Source: Oxalobacter paeniformigenes (GTDB lineage Bacteria > Pseudomonadota > Gammaproteobacteria > Burkholderiales > Burkholderiaceae_D). Taken from it: DNA of 64,000 nt. The stretch spans positions 744,001-808,000 of the forward strand of contig NZ_JAMKYL010000001.1 in NCBI RefSeq assembly GCF_027158465.1, written 5' to 3'. Numbering within the stretch: position 1 is the stretch's first letter; every line of letters begins with the position of its first letter. Below the pieces are notes generated by a model. That model did not search any database and was not told the origin of the DNA. It saw nothing but the letters and a program-made list of their open reading frames with translations. This document shows, in pieces, positions 36,101 through 44,232 of this stretch. A program made the translations under genes and the position numbers.

Positions 36101-36444
36101 ACAACTATCAGGCCGGAGAAATCCGCTCGACCCGCAATCTCTCCGGCGGCGAGAGCTTCATCATCAGCCTGTCGCTGGCACTGGGTCTGTCCGGCATGGC
36201 CAGCCGGAATGTCCGCGTCGATTCCCTGTTTCTTGACGAAGGCTTCGGCACGCTCGACGAAGCGGCGCTCGAAACCGCGCTGGATACACTGGCCGGCTTG
36301 CAGCAAAACGGCAAACTGATCGGCATCATCTCGCATGTCAGCGCACTGAAAGACCGGATCCGCACACAAATCCGGGTCATCCCCGGCAAGAACGGCAAAA
36401 GCAGAATCGAAGGCCCGGGATGCAGCCTGCAAAACGACACATAA
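33193..36444 (+). CDS. sbcC: Exonuclease SbcCD subunit C (SMC-like ATPase)
   Basis: Rad50-type ATPase subunit of SbcCD, 1083 residues. An N-terminal Walker A GPTGAGKT (37-44) follows LNSLAGEW. Two long coiled-coil arms rich in Glu, Gln, Ala and Arg are joined at a zinc hook CPLC (Cys537, Cys540). The C-terminal lobe has the ABC signature RNLSGGESFIISLSLALG and Walker B SLFLDEGFGTLDE. Complete by all landmarks and similar in length to E. coli SbcC (1048). The high Gln/Glu coding of the arms explains the long antisense open frames across this gene. Confidence 0.96.
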   Translation: MRILQIRFKNLNSLAGEWLIDLTHPSYTSDGIFTITGPTGAGKTTILDAICLALYGRTPRLEISQKENGIMSRQTGECFAEVTFETPAGHYRCHWSHRRAYQKSDGNLQQARHEIANADTGEIIESGIQRTASTIEYLTGMNFDRFTRSMLLAQGRFDTFLKASPSDRAPILEQITGTGIYSDISIRVHELSRAESEKLKLLTAELGAITLLEPEQENALQQELATHKTKETTLAGQIAETTQAIQWLTTIENLQREIGELTDQENALQRAIEAFGPEREKLEHATRAATLDGQYAALLAIRKQQADDRQALETEKTALPGLQAALTQQAHALETATQLTRQRKETRQQMQPLWQQVRALDQTLDGLQKQLADINTQYQQEKAHADTDRNTLSEQTQHLARYDRTLATIDRYLVEHARDEALATGLPAIEEQSRHLDAMAQDTAQKAAAEKAARQALKQAETALAECRKETGKIRQEQTRTASALEQGKNALEKILAGRTLREYRLEKDLLNEKLRNIQLVASLAEHRARLQDGKACPLCGALHHPYTQDTIPAPDETTEKIAAIDRLITQAETQDTANARLQETANRTRDAFNEAEKKELTASSRQQAAQQRLDERTQELATAREEQETYRNALSARLQTLGTDTTPETDIPGRIDTLRKRLAAWNTQTAQKTTVEKQRADTDGEIKRLAAIIETRRETLQNLMQKRQTLQEEWTAKHDTRNTLFGERKPDDDEKRLNRQIDEAETAEQQARERHDTAHQRWQAADTRIQTLENAIRQRTPELEKQENTFAEACRTKGFPEETAFLAARLRDEERAALAETASNLDKRLTGLTARKKDREERLAAETAKAVTPLSLTELQQQSGQQNEAMKTLRDTMADIRHTLQNNAEAKERFREKQTVIEAQKQECARWENLHALIGSSDGKKYRNFAQGLTFELMITHANRQLQKMTDRYLLIRNRTQPLELDVIDNYQAGEIRSTRNLSGGESFIISLSLALGLSGMASRNVRVDSLFLDEGFGTLDEAALETALDTLAGLQQNGKLIGIISHVSALKDRIRTQIRVIPGKNGKSRIEGPGCSLQNDT

Positions 36445-37173
36445 CAAGACAAACCTTGCGGCATGAGCGAAACCGCCATGCCGCATGACGGTCGTACACG
36501 ATCAAAAACACACTGTCCGTTCGATAAAATATCCGCCACTTTCATGGAAAAGCAGCATCTTCTCCATCCTGTTTACCATGCAGAAAATCCTGCTCGCGTC
36601 CTTCCGTGTATCCCATGAAAGAAACGTCATGCTGGATGTATCCGCCGTGAAAACCACCGCCGGATCACCGGCATAAAATTCCCCCGTGAAATACCGCCAC
36701 CATCCCGACACATGCCCCTCTCGTCCATCGAAATCGGACAAAAATACCGTTTACGAACTGCCGTACGGCACACTGCCCGGAAACACCCCGCAAAAGACCG
36801 CGACAAGCGAAAAATCCTGAATAGGCACCCTTCAGGCATTATGCCGTCGTCACACTTCATCAATTTTTAATATTGGCTTCACTTTTTTTCATCAGAAAAA
36901 ACAGAACAATATTTCGGAAAAATTACTTTTACAAATCATGGAGTTATGTAATTACTTACAGTATCTCGATGCAAATCGTAACTTTGTTCGAAAAAAAGCG
37001 AATAAATATGTATAAAAAACTTTATTGAAGTCGATTCCCAATTGCTCAAAAATAAGGCTATCGACTTACAGGAAAACGCTCCGGGAAAAATTGCAGGATA
37101 TCCGACATTCACCCCGTTAAAACCGTTTTCTGAAAAGACAAGTGCACTTATTGAACTATCAAAGGTGGTTATC
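36445..37173. other. Long intergenic region, AT-rich in its second half
   Basis: A gap of 729 bp. It holds the hairpin after sbcC and then sequence with no gene I can support. A 79-codon minus-strand frame (36502-36741) starts only with TTG and resembles nothing known. From about 36860 the sequence becomes strongly AT-rich, as expected for the promoter region of the small membrane protein at 37174. Confidence 0.5.
36457..36485 (+). terminator. Hairpin downstream of sbcC
   Basis: TGCGGCATG / CATGCCGCA form a perfect 9-bp stem with an 11-nt loop, 12 bp after the sbcC stop. No T tract follows, so termination is only inferred. Confidence 0.45.
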
Positions 37174-37431
37174 ATGTTTAATCCAGCCAAGTTCCAGAAA
37201 ATCGATTCTTATGTATCAGCTCTGTGCATCGGTGCTTTGGCAAGCCTGTCGTTCTGGTTTCTGATCATCGGCTCCCTGCTGGGCATCGTATTCGGCCAAC
37301 AGGACACAACACCGGCCGATCCGATCCATCCGGTTCATTATGTACAGTCCGGAACATATGATGCCGGGACATCTCATGGACTGCCATCCCTGTACGCAAG
37401 CCATACGCATACCGATACCCGACTGTCCTGA
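37174..37431 (+). CDS. Small membrane protein of unknown function
   Basis: Protein of 85 residues behind a good ribosome binding site (AAAGGTGG, 5 nt before ATG). It has one clear transmembrane stretch at about 16-43 (ALCIGALASLSFWFLI, then IGSLLGIVFG), which could also span twice. The soluble tail is rich in His, Thr, Ser and Tyr (HPVHYVQSG, SHTHTDTRLS). No family was recognised. It is isolated between two long gaps and followed by a large inverted repeat. Confidence 0.6.
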   Translation: MFNPAKFQKIDSYVSALCIGALASLSFWFLIIGSLLGIVFGQQDTTPADPIHPVHYVQSGTYDAGTSHGLPSLYASHTHTDTRLS

Positions 37432-37439
37432 CTCGTCCT

Positions 37440-37482
37440 TCCCGAATCAGGTTCCGTCCTTTGTGGCCTGCCTGATTCGGGA
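37440..37482. repeat. 12-bp inverted repeat after the small membrane protein
   Basis: TCCCGAATCAGG (37440-37451) and CCTGATTCGGGA (37471-37482) are perfectly complementary around 19 nt. It lies 8 bp after the stop, so it may be a terminator without T tract. Its arms contain GAATCAGG, the core of the 15-bp box found at 37713. On the minus strand, GAATCAGGCA (ending at 37478) matches ten bases of that box, so a binding-site role is also possible. Confidence 0.55.
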
Positions 37483-37712
37483 CACAACCTACCCGTAACG
37501 CACCCGACAAAACCTCTCCATTCCGTTACGGCGCTTTCACCGGCTTTTTGCCGATTTCTCCATACCCAGCCGTACCGGCCAAACCGGCAGCCTGCCTGAT
37601 CTCCTCGCCATGCCCGGCGACAGCCTTTCATACACCCCGCCTCTTCATCGCTTGTCCGCCCTCAACCCCGGGTGAACCTTCCTGAAAATCCCGCTTTTTC
37701 CATTCAGCCGAT

Positions 37713-37773
37713 AGAATCAGGCAAGAATGATAAAGAATCGTGCCTATCCGTATCCTGCATGTTTTTCTATACT
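37713..37773 (+). promoter_or_regulatory. Conserved 15-bp box plus -10, copy 1 of 3 (putative AraC-regulated promoter)
   Basis: AGAATCAGGCAAGAA at 37713-37727 is identical to copies at 43093 and 50818. After exactly 40 bp comes TATACT (37768-37773) as -10; no good -35 hexamer exists, as expected for an activator-dependent promoter. A second partial half-site AGAATCGTGCC begins 21 bp after the first, the two-helical-turn spacing of tandem AraC-type sites. Confidence 0.7.
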
Positions 37774-37858
37774 GGATTCTGATACAGGCCGATACGGACA
37801 ATACAAACTGTCGGCCGCCAACGGCATAACCGCTCCGGCCGTCCGGAAGCTACCCGTC

Positions 37859-38401
37859 ATGAAAATCGCACGCAACTTCAAACGCTTCGGCATAACAACC
37901 GCCCTGCTGCTCTGCCTTTTCACGGCAGGCAAGACCGTTTCCGCAAACGACATGCCGATTGCCGAAACGCCGGACACAGCCTCTGCCGTCACGAAAAAAG
38001 CCATGCGAAACAACGAAAAAGACCACTCAGCCATGAATGAAGAAATCACCATCAGAATCGGCCCCTCGACCTTTTCGGCGACCCTGTCCGACAACCCGAC
38101 CGCACAGGCATTCCGGAAACTGCTGCCGCTGACCATCACGATGCAAGATCATGCCGGAAACGAGAAATTCCACACACTGGCAAATACCTTGCCGACCGAT
38201 GCATCCCTGCCGGACAAAATCCGGACGGGTGACCTGATGTTATGGGGAAACGACTGCATCGTCCTGTTTTACAAAACCTTTTCCACCTCATACCGGTACA
38301 CCCCCATCGGAAAAATCGGCAACCCGTCCGGGCTGGCCGAAGCACTCGGCCATACAGACGTAACCATTACCTTTCAATCCGCCAACCAGACATCCCCTTG
38401 A
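37859..38401 (+). CDS. Exported cyclophilin-like fold protein
   Basis: Protein of 180 residues with a signal peptide (about 1-26, ITTALLLCLFTAGKTVSA). It has one cyclophilin-like beta-barrel domain, with FSATLSDNPTAQAFRKLLPL, KIRTGDLMLWGNDCIVLFYK, YTPIGKIGNPSGLAEALG and a final VTITF strand. These features fit the bacterial cyclophilin-like family (PF18050 type), not a true peptidyl-prolyl isomerase; its function is not known. Such genes often neighbour aldo/keto reductases and YqhC-like AraC regulators. It is 7 bp upstream of the exported hydrolase and driven by box copy 1. Confidence 0.85.
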   Translation: MKIARNFKRFGITTALLLCLFTAGKTVSANDMPIAETPDTASAVTKKAMRNNEKDHSAMNEEITIRIGPSTFSATLSDNPTAQAFRKLLPLTITMQDHAGNEKFHTLANTLPTDASLPDKIRTGDLMLWGNDCIVLFYKTFSTSYRYTPIGKIGNPSGLAEALGHTDVTITFQSANQTSP

Positions 38402-38408
38402 GCTTGCC

Positions 38409-39479
38409 ATGAACCGAAAACGCCTTGCCAAAAACCTTATCATGGGCCTGTTGATCGCCATCGGCACCATGTCCGTCAACGCAACCCCTGTTCATACTGA
38501 AGGAAACACTATGGAAACACTGAATCTGACCAGTGCATGGGACAAGACTTTCCCGCAAAGCGACAAAGTAACGCACAGCAAAATCACTTTCACGAACCGT
38601 TATGGCATCACACTGGCCGCCGACCTGTACATCCCGAAAAACGCCAAAGGCAAACTGCCCGCCATCGCCGTCAGCGGCCCGTTCGGTGCCGTCAAGGAAC
38701 AAGCCTCCGGCCTGTATGCCCAGACCATGGCTGAACGCGGTTTTCTGACCATCGCATTCGACCCATCCTACACCGGTGAAAGCGGCGGCACGCCCCGTTA
38801 TGTCGCCTCGCCCGACATCAATACCGAAGACTTCAGCGCCGCCGTCGATTACCTGTCGCTGCGTGACGACGTCGATGCAGAACGCATCGGTATCATCGGC
38901 ATCTGCGGCTGGGGTGGATTCGCCCTCAATGCCGCCGCAAACGACCCCCGTATCAAGGCAACCGTCGCATCCACCATGTACGACATGACCCGCGTCACCG
39001 CCAAAGGCTACTTCGACAGCATGGATGCAAACCAGCGCTATGCACTGCGCCAGCAACTCAACGCCCAGCGACTTGAAGACGCACGCAACGGCACCTATGC
39101 CCGTGCCGGCGGCGTAGTCGATCCGCTACCTGAGGATGCACCGCAATTCGTCAAGGACTACTACGCCTATTACAAGACACCGCGAGGCTACCATCCCCGC
39201 TCCCTCAACTCCAACCAGGGATGGAACACAACCTCTGCGCTCTCGTTTTTGAATATGCCGATTCTGGCGTACAGCGACGAAATCCGTAACCCCGTACTGA
39301 TTATTCACGGTGAAAAAGCCCATTCCCGCTATTTCAGCGAAGACGCATTCAAAAAACTCAAGGGCGACAACAAGGAACTGATGATCATCCCCGGCGCGAA
39401 CCATACCGATTTGTACGACCGCACCGACATCATCCCGTTCGACAAACTGGAAAACTTCTTCAAAACCAGCCTGAACTGA
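38409..39479 (+). CDS. Exported alpha/beta hydrolase with Cys nucleophile
   Basis: Alpha/beta hydrolase of 356 residues with an N-terminal signal peptide (IMGLLIAIGTMSVNA). The elbow reads GICGWGG, so the nucleophile is Cys166 as in dienelactone hydrolases, unlike the Ser of most esterases. An acid lies in LIIHGEKAHSR and a His in IPGANHTDLYDR. The layout, including YIPKNAKGKLPAIAVSGPFG near the N-terminus, matches YcjY/CocE-like hydrolases. Substrate unknown. It forms an operon with the cyclophilin-like gene (7-bp gap). Confidence 0.87.
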   Translation: MNRKRLAKNLIMGLLIAIGTMSVNATPVHTEGNTMETLNLTSAWDKTFPQSDKVTHSKITFTNRYGITLAADLYIPKNAKGKLPAIAVSGPFGAVKEQASGLYAQTMAERGFLTIAFDPSYTGESGGTPRYVASPDINTEDFSAAVDYLSLRDDVDAERIGIIGICGWGGFALNAAANDPRIKATVASTMYDMTRVTAKGYFDSMDANQRYALRQQLNAQRLEDARNGTYARAGGVVDPLPEDAPQFVKDYYAYYKTPRGYHPRSLNSNQGWNTTSALSFLNMPILAYSDEIRNPVLIIHGEKAHSRYFSEDAFKKLKGDNKELMIIPGANHTDLYDRTDIIPFDKLENFFKTSLN

Positions 39480-39497
39480 CCCGCCAATCCCCCTTCA

Positions 39498-39533
39498 TCC
39501 GGGAAAGCGTCCACAGGAACACGCTTTCCCGGA
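39498..39533 (+). terminator. Strong hairpin after the exported hydrolase
   Basis: TCCGGGAAAGCGT / ACGCTTTCCCGGA is a perfect 13-bp stem with a 10-nt loop, 19 bp after the stop. It is followed by CAAAAG rather than T residues. Confidence 0.6.
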
Positions 39534-39769
39534 CAAAAGCGGCACATACCGGAAACACAACAGCACATCCCGCAGTTTCCGGCCATACCCTATGCATCCC
39601 TCACACTGCTTGCCGGACAACTGCATAACCTGCCGGCAATACGGTAAACTGAAAACTTGCACCCCGCCGGAAAACCATCCCGAAATACCTGAATTCACGC
39701 CTGACACAAAACCCAGCATCCGGCGGAAAACCGCTTGCAAACAAAACAGGCACACGATACGTCAAAAAA

Positions 39770-40150
39770 ATGCGGAAAATCCCCTCACTCCTTCTCTTGT
39801 CCCTGCTCGCCTTCCATGCAAACGCCGCCGAATTCTCGCAACCCGGACGACACTACGACGAACAGGGCGTCTATCAGGGCCGCATGGATACGAACGGTCG
39901 CATGTACGACCGGTCCGGACGCTATATCGGACGAAAAGACGCGAACGGGCGTCATTACGACAGTCAGGGACGCTATACCGGTCGCGAAGACACCAGCGGC
40001 AGACGCTACGACAACCAGGGACGCTACCTCGGACGAAAAGACACGAACGGACACCGCTACGACAGTCAGGGACGCTATACGGGGCGCGAAGACGCCAGCG
40101 GCAGACGCTACGACAGCCAGGGCCGCTACCGCGGCCGCACGTCCCGATGA
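39770..40150 (+). CDS. Secreted protein of six 17-residue tandem repeats
   Basis: Protein of 126 residues: signal peptide 1-20 (LLLLSLLAFHANAA), then from residue 22 six uninterrupted copies of a 17-residue unit with consensus [KE]D-[AT]-[NS]-GR-x-YD-x-QGRYxGR, and a three-residue tail. Conserved positions are the Gly-Arg, the Tyr-Asp and the final Gly-Arg. The repeats are very rich in Arg, Asp, Gly and Tyr, so the mature protein is small, charged and probably extended. Repeats of this DxxGRxYDxxGRYxGR kind occur in exported proteins of other Proteobacteria without known function. No clear operon partners. Confidence 0.75.
   Translation: MRKIPSLLLLSLLAFHANAAEFSQPGRHYDEQGVYQGRMDTNGRMYDRSGRYIGRKDANGRHYDSQGRYTGREDTSGRRYDNQGRYLGRKDTNGHRYDSQGRYTGREDASGRRYDSQGRYRGRTSR
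39833..40138 (+). repeat. Six tandem 51-bp coding repeats
   Basis: These are the DNA units behind the six 17-residue repeats. Units 3 and 5 (KDANGRHYDSQGRYTGR and KDTNGHRYDSQGRYTGR) and units 4 and 6 are the most alike, suggesting growth by duplication of a two-unit block. Confidence 0.85.
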
Positions 40151-41420
40151 GATGGAATCATCTCCTGCATGACACGTCGGGATTCAATCCGATACGAAAA
40201 AGCCGGCCGCTGCACAAGCTGGAATACCTTGGGCTTCAACCCGGTTTGACCTGATATTTCATGATTGGACAATCGGTAAAAAACGGACGATGGCAACCGG
40301 ACATTTGCAGAATACATCCGAATTACAGGTTACAAGGCAGACAGCGGCAAAAATGAATCACCCCCGATACATGCGGCCAATCACTGTTTATCCTTAGCGA
40401 ATTGACCGGAACAGATGGAAAATACGTGATTCCGGAACGGATTATACAAATCTCGCTCATTTCCAGAATCCAAAACAAAACATCAAAAAACCTTCAAGAC
40501 AACACATGCCGATCATCGCGTTCCTTACAAGCAACAATTCCCTGCCCATTCTCCTGCCCTGATATTTTTCGAAAACTTCATTCCTGCGTTTTTCCGTATA
40601 TCCGGGACGGCAATACAAGAAATGAAAAAACGGCGAGACGGGAAAATCCCATCCGGATGCCAGCACAACATAACCCGTATTTTGCCATCATCCTGCGCTT
40701 TTTCCTTTCCATGGAAAAACTCGCTGGCGACCCAAATATAACCGGTATATTTCAACACATTAACAATCTTTATCAATCAAATAGTTATAAATGATAGTTA
40801 ATGTTGTTTTTCATGATTTGACATTGAATATGTCTTTCGATTTTCCCGAAAAAAAGCAAAAAACAGACAATGAAAACCGGTGACGGAAACAGTTCACGAA
40901 TCAGTTACGGTTTCGGTGATTTCAGCCGGTCCGGAAAACGTTTCAATAATGCATATCTCAACGTTCGGTTCAAACATAACGATCGGCAATCCGTCTGGCA
41001 GGTTTCCCCATTAAACAGATATGCCATCCGGATTTTTCTGGATATTTCACCCGAAATATCCTGTTATTCCGTTTTCCACTCATATTTTTGACTGATCCTG
41101 TTTTTTCGGACGACTGTCAGAAAAATCCTGCTGAACGTTATCCCATACGGTTCTTTCTGAATTCACCGCCGGATATATGATATTTTCCATTAAGGTGATC
41201 GTTCTGTCCGATAGCCGCGACAACCGTCCGGATTGCACATCAAGGAAACAGGGCCAGCCGTTTCATGCCTGTCACGGAAATGCCCCGACAACTGATGCAA
41301 GGATATAAAATGGCGGATTGTTTTCCTGCGTGTCTGCCACCTGCAATGCGCCGCCTCGGACCGGAGCGGTTTCCCGGCATGTCGCAGCCAACCGTTTTCA
41401 ATAAGTCTTGTATAAAGGAA
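40151..41420. other. Longest non-coding gap in the window (1.27 kb)
   Basis: No gene can be supported. Frames such as 40402-40794 and 40870-41091 on the plus strand and 40457-40666 on the minus strand lack ribosome binding sites and look like shadows. The stretch 40730-40850 is strongly AT-rich with TTGACA-like and AT-palindromic elements. The end of the gap holds the leader of the EamA gene. A small RNA or decayed genes are possible; neither is shown by the sequence. Confidence 0.5.
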
Positions 41421-42278
41421 ATGAACAGCCGTAAAGCCGAATTGCTGATGGCCAGTGTGACGCTGGCATGGGGTTCTTCCTATCTTCTGATGAAGGTCGG
41501 GCTGGACGGCATCGGGCCGTACAACCTGATCGCCATGCGCTTCGGCATCGCTTTCATCGCCATGTCGCTCATGTTTTTTCCCCGCTTTCGCCAGTTGACG
41601 CTGCCGACACTGGCGAAAGGGCTGGTCATGGGCGTGATTCTGTTCCTCATTTTTTACGGCATGGTCAACGGGGTCAACCTGACGACAGCTTCGACGGCAG
41701 GATTTCTCACAAGTACGACAGTCGTCATCGTGCCGCTTCTGCAAAGCCTGATCGGCAAAACGCTGCCCTCGCGCAATATCGTGATCGCCATTCTGATTTC
41801 CATTACCGGACTGTTTTTGCTGACGGCAAAAGATGGCGTATCACTCGATGCCGGTGCGATTTACTGTCTCATCGGCGCATTCTTTTACGCGCTTTATATC
41901 ATCGTGTTCGACAAACTCGCCAAAGGCAACGATGCATTGATAATCAGCATTATCCAGCTGGGCGTCGCTTCACTGATCGGTGCGGCTTTCATGCTGTTCT
42001 TCGAAGTACCGTCCCTGCCAGAGACACCGCTCCAGTGGGGCGCGATCATGGGACTGGGACTGATATGCAGCGCTTACGGTTTCGTGGTGCAGCCAATCGC
42101 CCAGCGTTATACCTCGGCTGAAAACATCGGGCTGATTTTTTCGCTGGAACCGGTATTCTCCGCCCTGCTTTCCTATATCTTTCTGCATGAAATTCTGGCA
42201 CTGCGCGGTTATGTCGGTGCCGCGATGATTTTTGGCGCAGTCGTTTTCACGGAATTGTCGCGCAAACCGCCGAAGTAA
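41421..42278 (+). CDS. EamA/DMT-family transporter
   Basis: Ten-helix drug/metabolite exporter of 285 residues with two EamA repeats (about 5-130 and 145-282). Diagnostic parts are VTLAWGSSYLLMKVGLDGIGPYN, ASTAGFLTSTTVVIVPLLQSL and AENIGLIFSLEPVFSALLSY. It belongs to a different subgroup from the EamA protein at 16428. ATG 41421 is preceded by AAAGGA at very short spacing; longer readings add a non-membrane extension. Substrate unknown. Confidence 0.87.
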   Translation: MNSRKAELLMASVTLAWGSSYLLMKVGLDGIGPYNLIAMRFGIAFIAMSLMFFPRFRQLTLPTLAKGLVMGVILFLIFYGMVNGVNLTTASTAGFLTSTTVVIVPLLQSLIGKTLPSRNIVIAILISITGLFLLTAKDGVSLDAGAIYCLIGAFFYALYIIVFDKLAKGNDALIISIIQLGVASLIGAAFMLFFEVPSLPETPLQWGAIMGLGLICSAYGFVVQPIAQRYTSAENIGLIFSLEPVFSALLSYIFLHEILALRGYVGAAMIFGAVVFTELSRKPPK

Positions 42279-42469
42279 GAGACTGCCGCTTCCGGCTTTC
42301 GCCTGTCCGCAAGCGTTTGCCGCAAACGACTTTCCATGCATGGGATGGCATTTTCAGGCAATTTATCGGGATTTCCATCTCTTTTTCACCGGCATTTTCC
42401 ATGAAAAAATAATGCCGTCCGAACAACGGCCGCACACGCCGTCACAATACACAACACGAGGAAAAACAC

Positions 42470-43033
42470 ATGGATCTGAATACATTTCTGGAACATATGA
42501 AACAACGCCGTCCGGTTCCGGTACCGTCGGAATGGCAAGACTTCATGACAAAAACCAGTCAGGAAGCCCGACGCATCACAACTGAACTCAACGCTTCCTG
42601 TCATTCACCTGAAACCATCTGCGAACTGATGTCCCGGCTGACGGGCGTCCCTGTCGATCCCACTTTTCGCCTGTTTCCGCCGTTTTATACGGATTTCGGC
42701 AAGAACATCCGTTTCGGAAAAAACGTTTTCGTCAATTCCGGCTGCTGTTTTCAGGACCAGGGCGGTATTACAATCGGCGACGGCACCCTGATCGGCCACC
42801 AGGTAGTACTGGCGACGCTCAATCATGCGCTGGAACCTCAACAGCGTGCCACAACCCTGCCCGGACCGATCGTTATCGGAAAAAAAGTCTGGATCGGTGC
42901 GCATGCCACGATATTGCAGAATGTGACGATCGGCGACAATGCCGTCATCGCCGCAGGCGCTGTCGTAACGCGGGACGTACCGGCCAATACGGTTGTCGCC
43001 GGTGTCCCCGCAAAAGTGGTCAAAACCCTTTGA
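42470..43033 (+). CDS. Maltose/galactoside-type O-acetyltransferase (LbH)
   Basis: Acetyl-CoA-dependent O-acetyltransferase of the left-handed beta-helix (hexapeptide) family, resembling LacA/Maa/NodL, 187 residues. After a helical N-terminal cap (about 1-60) come the hexapeptide turns with FGKNVFVNSGCCFQDQGGITIG, the catalytic His in LATLNHALEP, and IGKKVWIGAHATILQNVTIG to VIAAGAVVTRDVPANTVVAGVPAKVV. The true acceptor is uncertain; such enzymes acetylate sugars or act in detoxification. It lies just upstream of the aldo/keto reductase promoter. Confidence 0.9.
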   Translation: MDLNTFLEHMKQRRPVPVPSEWQDFMTKTSQEARRITTELNASCHSPETICELMSRLTGVPVDPTFRLFPPFYTDFGKNIRFGKNVFVNSGCCFQDQGGITIGDGTLIGHQVVLATLNHALEPQQRATTLPGPIVIGKKVWIGAHATILQNVTIGDNAVIAAGAVVTRDVPANTVVAGVPAKVVKTL

Positions 43034-43092
43034 CGCTATTCGCCCCCACAGACCGGCATCCACAACATTATCCCCTGACATCTATTCCGTAG

Positions 43093-43153
43093 AGAATCAG
43101 GCAAGAATGGAAAAGAAATGGGTATTCAGTACTTTTTATCGCGTTTTTATACT
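43093..43153 (+). promoter_or_regulatory. Conserved 15-bp box plus -10, copy 2 of 3
   Basis: AGAATCAGGCAAGAA at 43093-43107, then 40 bp, then TATACT (43148-43153). The eleven bases TTTTTATACTGGAT-like around the -10 also match copy 1. At +21 from the box start the sequence reads AGAAATGGG, a degenerate second half-site. It drives the aldo/keto reductase whose ATG is at 43192. Confidence 0.7.
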
Positions 43154-43191
43154 GGATGCACATGAAAATCCTTTCAAAACGGAGTGAAACC

Positions 43192-44190
43192 ATGGAAAAA
43201 CGCGAACTTGGAAAAAGCGGCCTGAAAGTGTCCGCACTGGGTCTGGGATGTATGGGAATGAGCATGGGATATGGTCCAGCCGCCGACATCGGTGAAATGG
43301 TCAATCTCATTCATGAAGCCGTCGATCTGGGTGTCGATTTTTTCGATACTGCCGAGGTTTACGGCCCGTTCACCAATGAAGAATTGCTCGGCAAGGCACT
43401 CTCGCCCATCCGTGACAAGGTCATCATCGCCACGAAATTCGGTTTCGCGCCCGATCCCGCCAATGGCGGTGCATGGACAGCAGTCAACAGCCGTCCGGAA
43501 CATATCCGCGAAGTGGCAGAAGCTTCTCTCAAAAGACTCAATATCGATACGATCGACCTGTTTTACCAGCACCGTGTCGATCCGTCCGTACCGATCGAAG
43601 ACGTCGCCGGAACGGTCGGCGACCTGATCGCAGAAGGCAAGGTACGGTATTTCGGTTTGTCCGAAGCCGGCGCCAATACCATCCGGCGCGCCCATGCCGT
43701 CTGTCCCGTCGCGGCACTGCAAAGCGAATATTCCCTGTGGTACCGCAAACCCGAAGAAGAAATCCTGCCGCTGCTGGAAGAACTGGGAATCGGTTTCGTA
43801 CCTTTCAGCCCGTTGGGACAGGGGTTTCTGACCGGTGCCCTCAAGGCGGATGCCACGTTCGACAAAGGTTTCGATTTCCGCAAATTCTTCCCGCGCTTCT
43901 CCCCGGAAGCCCTGAAAGCGAACCAGCGGTTCGTCGAAAAACTCAAGGCACTGGCAAATGAAAGAGGCGCAACGCCCGCCCAGATCGCACTGGCATGGCT
44001 ACTCGCGCAAAAACCCTGGATCGTACCGATTCCGGGAACGACGAAATCACACCGTCTGAAAGAAAATCTGGCATCGGTCGATGTCCGGCTTTCGGACGCC
44101 GATTTGCGGACCATCGGCGATTCTCTGGCCGAAATCGAAATTTACGGCGACCGCTTCCCCGAAAGCTACGAAAAGGGAACCGGCATCTGA
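43192..44190 (+). CDS. Aldo/keto reductase, paralogue 1
   Basis: NADPH-dependent oxidoreductase of the AKR family (AKR13-like), 332 residues. The catalytic tetrad is visible: Asp52 and Tyr57 (FFDTAEVYGP), Lys82 (IATKFGF) and His127 (FYQHRVDP). The cofactor region reads PIPGTTKSHRLKENL. Likely substrates are small aldehydes or quinones. ATG 43192 follows GGAG at 7 nt. It is very similar throughout to the reductase at 50971, and both genes carry the same box upstream, so they are probably co-regulated duplicates. Confidence 0.93.
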   Translation: MEKRELGKSGLKVSALGLGCMGMSMGYGPAADIGEMVNLIHEAVDLGVDFFDTAEVYGPFTNEELLGKALSPIRDKVIIATKFGFAPDPANGGAWTAVNSRPEHIREVAEASLKRLNIDTIDLFYQHRVDPSVPIEDVAGTVGDLIAEGKVRYFGLSEAGANTIRRAHAVCPVAALQSEYSLWYRKPEEEILPLLEELGIGFVPFSPLGQGFLTGALKADATFDKGFDFRKFFPRFSPEALKANQRFVEKLKALANERGATPAQIALAWLLAQKPWIVPIPGTTKSHRLKENLASVDVRLSDADLRTIGDSLAEIEIYGDRFPESYEKGTGI

Positions 44191-44232
44191 AACCGATCCT
44201 GACGAAAACCGCTTGCCGGGCCTCCGATTCTC

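Larger units (their letters stand above)
37432..37858. other. Intergenic region upstream of the cyclophilin-like gene
   Basis: A gap of 427 bp containing the inverted repeat at 37440 and the conserved box/promoter at 37713-37773. The coding frame of the next gene is open back to 37727, but that ATG lies at the end of the box and has no ribosome binding site. Confidence 0.6.

Noticed and set aside
36502..36741. 79-codon minus-strand frame in the gap after sbcC
   Set aside because: Only a TTG start, stop codon just upstream, no ribosome binding site and no known similarity, although its composition is less odd than that of other shadows.
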